Shown here: positions 9,447-18,825 of the stretch, one piece after another
Position numbering within the stretch: the first letter of the stretch is position 1
How the letters are laid out: every line of letters starts with the position of its first letter
From: Candidatus Nanopelagicales bacterium
Lineage (GTDB): Bacteria > Actinomycetota > Actinomycetes > S36-B12 > CAIYMF01
Direction of reading: 5' to 3'
Length of the DNA stretch: 64,000 bases
Assembly: GCA_017848795.1 (NCBI GenBank)
Contig: JAFIHG010000046.1
Coordinates: 1-64,000 of the forward strand
Made by a program: the position numbers and the translations under genes
The notes under the pieces: model-generated
Told to the model about the DNA's origin: nothing
The model's database searches: none
Seen by the model: the letters and a program-made list of their open reading frames with translations, nothing else

Positions 9447-10400
9447 TCACCCGCCAGCCGGAGGCCCGAAGTACTCCCGCCACAGCTCGCCCACGAGCGC
9501 CGGGCGCTCCATCTGAGCGACGTGCCCGCACTCGAGCAGCAACGCGATGCGGCGGTCCGGGAAGGCGGCATCGTGGGTCATCGCCGGGTCGACGAGCTTG
9601 TCCCGCCGCCCGTACACGAGCAGCGTCGGTACGGTGATGCGCTCCGCGAGCTTCCAGGGCCGGTCCTCGGAACGGTCCAGGTACGTCGCGAGCAACCCGC
9701 GCAGCGACTCGGTGAAGGCCTGCCCGACGTACGGCAGCTCGTCGCGCCGCAGCACCTCCGCCTGCGCCTCCTGCAACCGCTGCTCGGGCACCGCCGCCGG
9801 GTCGGCGAAGCACAGCGCGACGGTCGCCCGCGCGCGCCTGTCGGCCGGCACCCGCGAGTAGCTGCGCACCAGCCGGTCGCCGAGCCCCGGGGTCGCCAGG
9901 ACCGGCAGGTGCACGTTGGTGCGACGGGGCAGCAGCCGCGGCAGCGCCGGCGAGATCAGCGTGAGGGTGCGTACGAGCTGGGGGTGACGCGCCGCGAGCT
10001 GCACCGCGACCGCCCCGCCGAGGGAGTTCCCGAACAGGTGCACCGGAGCCCCGTCCCACTCGTCGGCGACGAGGTCGGCGAGCAGCGCGGCGTACGCCTG
10101 CGGGGTCCAGTGACCGTCCGGCGGCGGGGCGGACCACCCGAACCCGGGCAGGTCGACCGCGACCCCGGCGAGCCGGTCGCGCAGCACCGCCATCAGATCG
10201 GTCCAGTTGGTCGACTGCCCACCGAGCCCGTGCACGAACAGGGCCGGTTCGGCGGTACGGGCGTCGACCGGCTCGGCGGTGCGCATCGCGACGACACCAC
10301 CGCGCAGCACCCGCTCGCTGCGCGGCCAGGGCGGGGGTAGCGAGTCCAGCAGATCGGCGCGCGTACGCGGCACCGTCCCGGCACGGTTGTGCACGTCCAT
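9447..10400 (-). CDS. Alpha/beta-fold hydrolase
   Basis: This is a serine hydrolase of the alpha/beta fold with unknown substrate. The oxyanion segment LFVHGLGGQSTNW is followed by the nucleophile elbow FGNSLGG. The acid lies in YGRRDKLVDP and the catalytic His in ECGHVAQMERP, an order typical of esterase, epoxide-hydrolase and C-C hydrolase families. The start is ambiguous: ATG at 10400 has GGGGGG directly before it, while GTG at 10394 gives a better ribosome-binding-site distance. Longer upstream frames have no support. The gene is divergent from the FasR-like regulator, with about 70 bp between, so they may share control. Confidence 0.85.
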   Translation of the reverse strand: MDVHNRAGTVPRTRADLLDSLPPPWPRSERVLRGGVVAMRTAEPVDARTAEPALFVHGLGGQSTNWTDLMAVLRDRLAGVAVDLPGFGWSAPPPDGHWTPQAYAALLADLVADEWDGAPVHLFGNSLGGAVAVQLAARHPQLVRTLTLISPALPRLLPRRTNVHLPVLATPGLGDRLVRSYSRVPADRRARATVALCFADPAAVPEQRLQEAQAEVLRRDELPYVGQAFTESLRGLLATYLDRSEDRPWKLAERITVPTLLVYGRRDKLVDPAMTHDAAFPDRRIALLLECGHVAQMERPALVGELWREYFGPPAGG

Positions 10401-10468
10401 CCCCCCATGATCCGGTACCGCCCCACGAGCGCGCTCGCCGGTTGCTACCGCCCAGTAGGCTCCGACGG

Positions 10469-11101
10469 GTGAGCAGCGACGCACCGGTGGCCGCCCGCGG
10501 GCAGCGGATGCCGCGGCGGGAGCGGCGCGCGCAGCTGCTCGCAGCGGCCCGCGTCGTGTTCGTCGAGCAGGGCTACCACTCGGCGGCGATGGACGACATC
10601 GCCGAACGCGCCGGGGTCAGCAAGCCGGTGCTCTACCAGCACTTCCCGGGCAAGCTCGACCTCTATCTCGCGCTGCTCGACGCCAGCGCCGACGCGCTCG
10701 TCGCGGCCGTACGCGAGGCGCTCGAGAGCACCCAGGACAACAAGCAGCGGGTCGAGGCGACCATGGCCGCGTACCTCGCGTTCGTCGACGACCCCGACGG
10801 CGCGTTCCGGCTCGTCTTCCAGTCCGACCTGATGGATCAGGCGGCGGTACGTGAACGGGTCGAACGCGCCGACGACGAGTGTGCCCGGATGGTCAGCGAG
10901 GTCATCGCCACCGACACCGGCCTGACCGGCGACGAGGCGCTGCTGCTCGCCTCGGCGCTGACCGGCCTGGCCCAGATCGCCTCCCGGCACTGGTTGCGCA
11001 GCGGGCGGCGCGTGCCCAAGGACACCGCCGGTCGGTTGCTCGCCGGACTGTCCTGGCGCGGCATCTCGAGCTTCCCGCTCACCCACCCGGCGACCTCCTG
11101 A
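10469..11101 (+). CDS. fasR: TetR-family regulator, probable FasR (fatty-acid synthesis activator)
   Basis: The 210-residue TetR protein has its helix-turn-helix at about residues 40-62 (MDDIAERAGVSKPVLYQHFPGK) and a helical ligand-binding C-terminus. The GTG at 10469 is used; an ATG at 10508 is the next option. The next genes (DUF3107, ferritin-like, DEAD-box helicase, ParA) are in the order I remember around Rv3208 of M. tuberculosis. Rv3208 is FasR, which activates fatty-acid synthase genes in response to acyl-CoA. The TetR call is firm; the FasR identity rests on synteny and on overall resemblance of the DNA-binding region. Confidence 0.75.
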   Translation: MSSDAPVAARGQRMPRRERRAQLLAAARVVFVEQGYHSAAMDDIAERAGVSKPVLYQHFPGKLDLYLALLDASADALVAAVREALESTQDNKQRVEATMAAYLAFVDDPDGAFRLVFQSDLMDQAAVRERVERADDECARMVSEVIATDTGLTGDEALLLASALTGLAQIASRHWLRSGRRVPKDTAGRLLAGLSWRGISSFPLTHPATS

Positions 11102-11234
11102 GCGCTCCCGGTTCTGCCCTGCGCGTACCGGAGGAGCGGCCGGGACCGAACGGGTACGCCCGCGGGTTAGGTTCTGCAGGAAGGATCGCCCGACAGGCGG
11201 CCCGGTAATCGACGAGCGGTGGAGGTTCGGCGGC

Positions 11235-11456
11235 GTGGAGGTCAAGATCGGCGTGCAGCAGGCGCCCCGGGAGATCCAGCTCGAGTCGACCCAGACCCCC
11301 GAGCAGGTCAGCGCGGCGGTCGCCGCGGCCGTGAAGTCGGGCGGGCTGCTGTCCCTGACCGATGAGAAGGGCCGGGTCGTCGTCGTGCCGGCCGAGAAGC
11401 TGGCGTACGTCGAGATCGGCAGCCCGGAACGCGCGCGCCTCGGGTTCGGCGCGTAG
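11235..11456 (+). CDS. DUF3107 small protein (Rv3208A-like)
   Basis: A 73-residue protein (VEVKIGVQQAPREIQLES...) starts at a GTG 9 bases after GGAGG. It matches the actinobacteria-specific DUF3107 family, which I remember as Rv3208A (TB9.4) of M. tuberculosis, in the same position downstream of fasR. The N-terminal half looks like beta-strands, followed by a helix (TPEQVSAAVAAAVKSG) and a short strand-rich end with an ATP-independent look; no catalytic motif is visible. The function is unknown. The conserved pairing with a fatty-acid regulator is the only lead. Confidence 0.9.
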   Translation: MEVKIGVQQAPREIQLESTQTPEQVSAAVAAAVKSGGLLSLTDEKGRVVVVPAEKLAYVEIGSPERARLGFGA

Positions 11457-11487
11457 GCCAGTAACTCCCGCCTCTGATCCACTGCGG

Positions 11488-12198
11488 TCAGGGTTGCAGG
11501 CCGAGGCGGGTCATCCGGTCGGTGTGGGTGGCGGTGAGCCGACCCATCAGCTGCCCGAGCTCGGTCAGGTCAAGACCCCCGGGCTCGCCGACCTGACCCA
11601 ACAGCAGCGCGACGAGCGCGTCGCGGTCGGCGGCGACCCGCTGCGACTGCGAGAGCGCCTCCCCGACCAGCCGGCGACCCCAGAGCGCGAGCCTGCCGGC
11701 CAGGCGCGGGTCCGTGGCGATGCCGGCGCGGACCTTGGTCACGGCGAACTCGGCGTGGCCGGTGTCCTCGCAGACCTCCGCGACCAACTCCCGGGTGTCG
11801 GGATCCACCAGTTGCGCCAGTTCCCGGTAGAAGTCGGTTCCGATGCCGTCGCCCACGTACGCCTTGACCAGCGACTCGAACCAGTCCGACGGCGCCGTCT
11901 TCACGTGGAAGTCGTGCAGCACCGTGACGTACGGCGTCATCGCCGCGTCGGGGTCCGCGCCGAGCACCGTCAGTCGTTCGCGCAGCCGCGTCAGGTGGCG
12001 CACCCGGGCCGCCGCCATCGCCGCGAGGGCCGCCTCGTCGCCGAGCGTCGGAGCGAGGGTGCAGTCGCTCGCCAACCGCTCGAAGGCGATCAGCTCGGTG
12101 CAGGCGAGCAACCCCAGCAGTTCGACGACCGCGGCCTGGTAGCGCGGGTCGGTCCAGGGCACCCGCTCCTCGCCGCTGCCCCCGCCCGCATCGTCCAT
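11488..12198 (-). CDS. Ferritin-like fold protein (Rv3210c-like)
   Basis: The 236-residue, mostly helical protein starts at the ATG at 12198 (MDDAGGGSGEERVPW). It resembles the ferritin-like family encoded between DUF3107 and the DEAD-box helicase in mycobacteria (Rv3210c by memory). Likely metal-ligand positions are ELIAFERLASD near residue 35 and EVCEDTGHAEFAV near 145; ExxH-type spacing is visible in the second. The role is unknown: a diiron oxidase or an iron-binding protein are both possible. It is convergent with DUF3107 and divergent from the helicase. Confidence 0.75.
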   Translation of the reverse strand: MDDAGGGSGEERVPWTDPRYQAAVVELLGLLACTELIAFERLASDCTLAPTLGDEAALAAMAAARVRHLTRLRERLTVLGADPDAAMTPYVTVLHDFHVKTAPSDWFESLVKAYVGDGIGTDFYRELAQLVDPDTRELVAEVCEDTGHAEFAVTKVRAGIATDPRLAGRLALWGRRLVGEALSQSQRVAADRDALVALLLGQVGEPGGLDLTELGQLMGRLTATHTDRMTRLGLQP

Positions 12199-12401
12199 CC
12201 CGCGACAGTAGCCGTACCGCAGCGCGGCGCGTGATCCAGCGGCGCGCCGTATACCGGTAGACTGGCCGGGTCCGCAACTGGTCGCGGTGGGATGTCCGTC
12301 GAATGTGCACCGTGACCGCCTTCGCCGGTCCTGCGGGCGCATCGCGCCACTCGCTGTCGCTGCGGTACGCCCGGTCCGGCCGACCTTCGAGGAAGTCCTA
12401 C

Positions 12402-14099
<1,698 letters not shown>

Positions 14100-14105
14100 C
14101 GCCGC

Positions 14106-14906
14106 TCAAGTCGTGACCGACTGCCCGGACGCGCGCACGTCCACCCCGGAGCGCTCGGCGACCATCCGGGCGGCGTGGGCGCGGTAGGCCGTCGCGCCCT
14201 GCGCGCCACTGGCCGTGGTGAGCACCGAGCGGCCCGTGGCGGGAGCCTCGGCGAACCGGATCGACCTGCGGATCGGCGGTTCGAGCACCCGTACGTCGTA
14301 CCGCCCGCCGATGTCCGCGAGGACGGCCCGGCTGTGCCCGGGGCGGGTGTCGAACAGCGTCGGCAGCACCCCGCCGACGCGCAGCCGCGGGTTGGTGTGC
14401 CGCTGCACGTCCTTCACCGTCTCCACCAGCTGCCCGACGCCGCGGTGGGAGAGCGTCTCGCACTGCAGCGGTACGAGCACCTCGTCCGCCGCCGTGAGGG
14501 CGTTCACCGTCAGCAGGCCGAGCGAGGGCGGGCAGTCGAGCAGCACCCAGTCGTACCCGGCCGCCACCGTCGCGATCGCGTACCGCAGCAGGTGCTCACG
14601 CTCGGAGCGGCGGAACAGCAGCGCTTCCGCGGACGCGAGGTCGATCGTCGCGGGCACCAGGTCGACGGCGTCGTCCGTCACGATGATCACCTCGGGGAGC
14701 GGGACACCTTCCAGCAGCACGTGGTGCACCGACCGCGCGAGGTCCTCGGGGTCGATCCCGAGGGAGAACGTGAGGCAGGCCTGCGGGTCGAGATCGACCA
14801 GCAGCACCCGCTGCCCGAGCTCGCCGAGCGCGACACCGAGCGAGGCGACGGTCGTGGTCTTGGCGACCCCGCCCTTCTGGTTGGCCACCGCGATGATGCG
14901 CGCCAC
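14106..14906 (-). CDS. ParA/Soj-family ATPase (orphan)
   Basis: This 266-residue MinD/ParA-type ATPase starts at GTG 14906 behind GGGAGG. The deviant Walker A is KGGVAKTTT at about residues 11-19, with Ala where Gly is common. The switch and Walker B regions are LVDLDPQACLTFSLG and WVLLDCPPSLGLLTVNAL. No parB lies next to it and the main parAB locus is not in this window. The order after the DEAD-box helicase matches Rv3213c. Orphan ParA proteins position cargo such as protein clusters or plasmids; the cargo here is unknown. Confidence 0.88.
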   Translation of the reverse strand: MARIIAVANQKGGVAKTTTVASLGVALGELGQRVLLVDLDPQACLTFSLGIDPEDLARSVHHVLLEGVPLPEVIIVTDDAVDLVPATIDLASAEALLFRRSEREHLLRYAIATVAAGYDWVLLDCPPSLGLLTVNALTAADEVLVPLQCETLSHRGVGQLVETVKDVQRHTNPRLRVGGVLPTLFDTRPGHSRAVLADIGGRYDVRVLEPPIRRSIRFAEAPATGRSVLTTASGAQGATAYRAHAARMVAERSGVDVRASGQSVTT

Positions 14907-14967
14907 CCGGACCACCTCCCGACCGGCCACCACCGGCTGCTCGCCCCAGGTTCGTATCCTGCCCCAC

Positions 14968-15834
14968 GTGAGCACCCCGCCGTTCCTGACTCTGCCCGGA
15001 TGCGCGCGGCGCCGCGAGCTGCCCGGTACGGCCGGCCCGCTCGCGGCGGTCCAGGCGGACCCGCAGCAGGCCGACTGGGCCGGACCGGTGCGTGGCGACG
15101 TACTGCTCGTACCCGGTTTCACCGGCAGCAAGGAGGACTTCATCGCGGTGCTCGAGCCGCTCGCGCGGTGCGGGTGGCGGGTGACCGCGTACGACCAGCG
15201 CGGGCAGTACGAGTCCGCCGGGCCGGACACGCAGGGCGGGTACACGCTTGACGCGTTCGCCGACGACCTGCGGGCGCTCGCCGCTGGGCTCACCGGTCCG
15301 GTCCACGTCGTGGGCCACAGCTTCGGTGGCCTCGTCGCCCGCCAGGCCGTGCTCGCCGAGCCGGACGCCTTCGCCTCGCTGCTGCTGCTCTGCTCGGGAC
15401 CCGGACCGATCAAGTACGAGGACCACGTCGCGTTGACGGCCTTCCGCGAGCAGCTGCCGATCGTCGGCCTGGCCGCGATGTACGACCTGACGCTCGCCTA
15501 CAGCGGCAGCCGGCCCCCGGCCGGTGAGGTCGGCGAGTTCCTGCGCCACCGGTACACGTCGAACAACCCGGTCGGGCTGGCCGCGATCGCCGGGCTGCTG
15601 ATGAGCGCGCCGGACCGTACCGCGGAGCTCGCCGCGCTCGCCGCGCGTGGGTTCCGGGTCGAGGTCGCCTACGGTGCGGCCGACGACGCCTGGCCCCTCG
15701 CCGAGCAGGCGGCCGTCGCAGCCGCGTGCGGCCGCGAGCCGCACGTCATCGCGGGCGCCGGGCACTCCCCAGCCGCCGACGCCCCGATACCGACCGCCCG
15801 TCTGCTCGACTCCCTGTTCACCGCTCGCCCCTGA
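14968..15834 (+). CDS. Alpha/beta-fold hydrolase
   Basis: The 288-residue hydrolase starts at GTG 14968 (VSTPPFLTLPGC), 61 bp from the divergent parA-like start. VLLVPGFTGSKEDF is the oxyanion region, GHSFGGL the nucleophile elbow, and AGAGHSPAADAP carries the catalytic His; the acid is probably in YGAADDAWP. No signal peptide is seen, so it is cytosolic. The substrate is unknown. It runs convergently into a RecB-like nuclease gene, across a 67-bp palindrome. Confidence 0.85.
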   Translation: MSTPPFLTLPGCARRRELPGTAGPLAAVQADPQQADWAGPVRGDVLLVPGFTGSKEDFIAVLEPLARCGWRVTAYDQRGQYESAGPDTQGGYTLDAFADDLRALAAGLTGPVHVVGHSFGGLVARQAVLAEPDAFASLLLLCSGPGPIKYEDHVALTAFREQLPIVGLAAMYDLTLAYSGSRPPAGEVGEFLRHRYTSNNPVGLAAIAGLLMSAPDRTAELAALAARGFRVEVAYGAADDAWPLAEQAAVAAACGREPHVIAGAGHSPAADAPIPTARLLDSLFTARP

Positions 15835-15848
15835 CCCCCTCCCCATTT

Positions 15849-15915
15849 CCCCGCGTCCCTGCTCGAATCGTCGCTAACTCGGCGAGTTAGCGACGATTCG
15901 AGCAGGGACGCGGGG
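15849..15915. repeat. 67-bp palindrome: 33-base perfect arms, 1-base centre
   Basis: The left arm, beginning CCCCGCGTCCCTGCTCG (15849-15881), and the right arm, ending CGAGCAGGGACGCGGGG (15883-15915), are perfect reverse complements around one G at 15882. It fills the gap between a convergent hydrolase and a RecB-like nuclease, 14 bases after one stop and 3 before the other. It could form a cruciform or a very stable RNA hairpin. No U-tract follows on either strand. It may terminate both genes or be a REP-type element. Confidence 0.9.
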
Positions 15916-15918
15916 AGG

Positions 15919-16782
15919 TCAGTCGGTGAGGGCGGCCCAGGAGGGGAGGAACGCGGAGACCGCGGCGCCTTCCGGGCACTGGGCGCGGAAGTCGCACCAC
16001 CCGCAGCGCGGGTCGGGTCGGGGCGGGAAGGCCTCGTCGATCGCCTCGATCGCGTGCGCCTCACCGTCGCGTGCGGCCGGTGCCAGGTCGGCGAGCCGGT
16101 CACGCCAGGTCTGTTCCGCGGCTGCGGCCTCGGTGCCGATCTCGTCGGCCCGCGCCAGGTGCCGTTCGAGCGTCTGCGGGGTGTGCTCGTGCGCCGCGAC
16201 GGTCCCGGTCGGCAGGTGGTGCAGCTCCACGCGCCGGGCGCGCTGCCGCAGGGTCCGCGCCGCGGCCACCGTGTAGATCGCGAGCGCCAGCGAGGTGGCG
16301 GCTTCCGGCACGCTGCAGGGCCGGCGACCGGTCTTGTAGTCCACGACGACCAGCTCGCTCCCGCCGTCGGCGGACCGGCGCCTGTCGAGACGGTCGACCC
16401 GGCCGGACAGCGCCAGGACCTCGGTACGCGCGGCGACCGTGCGCTCCACACCGACGGGCTCGTCGCGCGGGTCGAGCGTCGCGGCGTACGCCGACACCGT
16501 CGCGGTGGTACGGGCGCGCCACTCGGCGCTCTGCTGCTCGTCGCGGAAGCCGTCGCTGCGCCAGCACTGCGCGAGCAGCCGGGCGGCCGCCGCCGGGGTT
16601 CGCTCACCGACCGGCAGGGACCACCAGCCGTGCAACGCGGTGTGCGCTGCGGCACCGACGCTGTTGTGCGCCCACGGCGCTCCCTTCGGGCGCCGGTCCA
16701 GGTAGGTGAACCGGTACTTGCGCGGGCAGTCGAGCCAGGTGGTCAGCCGGGTCGGGGTTGCCGGGAACAGCCGGCGTGGCAT
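15919..16782 (-). CDS. Stand-alone RecB-family PD-(D/E)XK nuclease with Fe-S cysteines
   Basis: A 287-residue nuclease of the RecB/AddB C-terminal type with no helicase domain. The catalytic core is GRVDRLDRR followed by ELVVVDYKTGRRP (Asp and Lys of the PD-(D/E)XK fold). One cysteine lies near the N-terminus (WLDCPRKYRFTYLDR) and three near the C-terminus (CGWCDFRAQCPEG). Four cysteines split in this way mark the 4Fe-4S clasp of AddB and Cas4-like nucleases. ATG 16782 is chosen; an upstream GTG in the frame would add about six residues. Such proteins are common in actinobacteria and presumably act in DNA repair; partners are unknown. Confidence 0.85.
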   Translation of the reverse strand: MPRRLFPATPTRLTTWLDCPRKYRFTYLDRRPKGAPWAHNSVGAAAHTALHGWWSLPVGERTPAAAARLLAQCWRSDGFRDEQQSAEWRARTTATVSAYAATLDPRDEPVGVERTVAARTEVLALSGRVDRLDRRRSADGGSELVVVDYKTGRRPCSVPEAATSLALAIYTVAAARTLRQRARRVELHHLPTGTVAAHEHTPQTLERHLARADEIGTEAAAAEQTWRDRLADLAPAARDGEAHAIEAIDEAFPPRPDPRCGWCDFRAQCPEGAAVSAFLPSWAALTD

Positions 16783-16808
16783 CCCGTCGAGCGTCACCTC
16801 GCGCACCG

Positions 16809-17408
16809 TCAGGCGCTGCCACCCGGCGGCGGGGTGTCGTGCCCGGCCGCCGGCCCGCTCGGAGCGTCCGGATCCCGCGGCGGCTCGTCCGGCACCGGTC
16901 CCGCTGTCGGTGGCAGCGGCGGTGGCCAGGTCAGCCCGAGGATCTGTCGGGCCTGACCGATGACGGCCTGCTCGCACAGCACGTCGTACCGGTTCGCCTG
17001 CAGCTGCTGCCGGGAGACGAAGTCGCGCCGGCCGCGGGTGAAGGCGTACGAGATGAGCCCGAACACGATGCCGAACGCGGCGCCGTACACCAGTCCGAGC
17101 AGCATCAACGGGAACGCGTTGTTGTTGGCACTGCTGGAGAAGAACCCGACGAACAGCCCGATTAGCAGGCCGAACCAGGCGCCGGTGAACAGTCCGGACA
17201 GTGCCGACCTCCCCCAGGACAGCCGCCCCATGACCGCCTCGACTATCCGCAGGTCGACGCCGACGATGGCGACGTTCTGGACCGGAAAGCCCTTGTCCGA
17301 CAGGGTGTCGACGGCCTTCTGGGCCGCCGCGTAGTCGGTATAGGAGGCGAGCACCGGTCGCTTCGTCACGTCCGGGCCGACGGCCATCCGACCGAGAGAT
17401 CCGCTCAT
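16809..17408 (-). CDS. General stress protein 17M-like membrane protein
   Basis: The 199-residue protein opens with a domain of the general stress protein 17M/YflT type (RPVLASYTDYAAAQKAVDTLSDKGFPVQNVAIVGVD). Two membrane helices follow at about 65-90 (SALSGLFTGAWFGLLIGLFVG) and 100-125 (FPLMLLGLVYGAAFGIVFGL). The tail is Pro-rich and probably disordered. It lies 26 bp upstream of the RecB-like gene and on the same strand, so they may be co-transcribed. A role in stress is inferred from family naming only. Confidence 0.78.
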   Translation of the reverse strand: MSGSLGRMAVGPDVTKRPVLASYTDYAAAQKAVDTLSDKGFPVQNVAIVGVDLRIVEAVMGRLSWGRSALSGLFTGAWFGLLIGLFVGFFSSSANNNAFPLMLLGLVYGAAFGIVFGLISYAFTRGRRDFVSRQQLQANRYDVLCEQAVIGQARQILGLTWPPPLPPTAGPVPDEPPRDPDAPSGPAAGHDTPPPGGSA

Positions 17409-17461
17409 AGGCTCACCCTAGTGTCAGCGGCCGTCGAGACGCCGTACGTGGCGGACGCCGG

Positions 17462-18730
17462 TCACCGCAGCACGATCACGGCGCGGTCCAGCGGGAGCGC
17501 GCGTCGTTTCACGCCCGGGTTGGTCACCGGGCCGACCGGGATGGTGCCGGTCGGTTGCAGGCCGAGGTTGTCGTCCCAGATCCGCGCTGTCTCCTGCCCG
17601 AGCAGCCGGAAGCGGTTGAAGACGTACGGCGTGCTGTCGGACGGGAAGAAGGTCCGCCGCGTGAGCACCTGGAAGTGCAGGTGCGGCGTCGTCGAGTTGC
17701 CACTGGTGCCGACGCGGCCGATCGGCTGCCCGACGCGCAGCCGCTGCCCGAGGTGCACCTTGATCGAGCCCGGTTTCATGTGGGCGTACAACAGGAAGAC
17801 GCCGTGCCCGACCTTGAGGATCACGTGGTTGCCGACCGAGTCCTGGATCGGCGTGACCGGCGGTGGCTGCGGCGGGTGCTGGTCGGGCAGCGCGTCGACG
17901 ACGGCGACGACCTTGCCGGGCGCGGCGGCGAGCGTCCGCTGGCCGTAGCTGAGGTAGCTGTGGACGTCGCGCGGGTCGCCGACCCACGTCCGGTTGCGAC
18001 GGTCGAGCCGGAAGAAGTCGATCGCGAAGCGCTGCGGCACCCCGAGGGTGCCGTTCACCGGGACGGTTCCCCATCGGTGGTGGCCGAAGTTCGTGCAGCA
18101 GCCCTCGCTGGCCAGCCACCGGCCGCCTTGCAGCGGCGAGTGCAGCACGACAGGTGCCCGCCTCGCGGGCGTCACCCGCGTCAACCGCATCGTGAAGGTA
18201 CGCGGCGTGCCGTCGGGCGCACCGGCGGCCACGACCTCGTGCGCGAGCCGGCGCGGCGGGGTCGCGTGCCGCGGGAGCGACACGTCGAGGTAGACGATCG
18301 AGGTCGCCGACGGTGCGATCGTGGTGATGCCCGGGACGTCGGCCGAGGCCGTGTCGATGGTCCGCATCATGGCGCGCAACGCCGTGCCGCGCAGGGTGAG
18401 CAGCGTGGCCTTGCGCAGCGGGTCGCGCACCCGCACCGTGCGTACGTCGAGGGGGAAGGACGCGACGTTGGTCAGGGTGAGTTCGTACGCGATGTGCCGC
18501 CGGCCGTCCGAACCGAGCACGGGGACCGGCGTCGTGAGCACCGACGACGCCAGCGGGGTGAACTGCGTACCCGGCGCGATGCCGGTGCCCGGTCCGGTGG
18601 TCGGGCCGCCGGGCCGCACCGCCGTGGCCGGCCCGGTGCCGCCAGGCGCGGCGAGCGCGCCCGAGCCCGCGAGAACGAGCGCCGCGGCGATGGCCGCTCC
18701 TACTGCACCGACGCGCATCGACCTGGTCAT
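17462..18730 (-). CDS. Secreted M23-family peptidase (LytM-like)
   Basis: The 422-residue protein has a signal peptide (MTRSMRVGAVGAAIAAALVL, cleavage probably after ALA). An N-terminal region of about 180 residues is immunoglobulin-like with no known motif. A C-terminal M23 domain follows from about 215. Zinc-ligand candidates are the His-rich GHHRWG, AIDFFRLD, and the conserved GNSTTPHLHFQV (HxH). M23 enzymes cut peptidoglycan cross-bridges or peptides outside the cell. The GCC pair in LASEGCCTNF is unusual and could form a disulphide. Confidence 0.85.
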   Translation of the reverse strand: MTRSMRVGAVGAAIAAALVLAGSGALAAPGGTGPATAVRPGGPTTGPGTGIAPGTQFTPLASSVLTTPVPVLGSDGRRHIAYELTLTNVASFPLDVRTVRVRDPLRKATLLTLRGTALRAMMRTIDTASADVPGITTIAPSATSIVYLDVSLPRHATPPRRLAHEVVAAGAPDGTPRTFTMRLTRVTPARRAPVVLHSPLQGGRWLASEGCCTNFGHHRWGTVPVNGTLGVPQRFAIDFFRLDRRNRTWVGDPRDVHSYLSYGQRTLAAAPGKVVAVVDALPDQHPPQPPPVTPIQDSVGNHVILKVGHGVFLLYAHMKPGSIKVHLGQRLRVGQPIGRVGTSGNSTTPHLHFQVLTRRTFFPSDSTPYVFNRFRLLGQETARIWDDNLGLQPTGTIPVGPVTNPGVKRRALPLDRAVIVLR

Positions 18731-18825
18731 GACGCGCCCTCCTCAGCCCCGGACGCAACATAGTGGCGCGGCCCGGTCCGCGTACGCAGAACCGCAGAGT
18801 CGCCCCGGTCCGCCGAGCGACGTCG

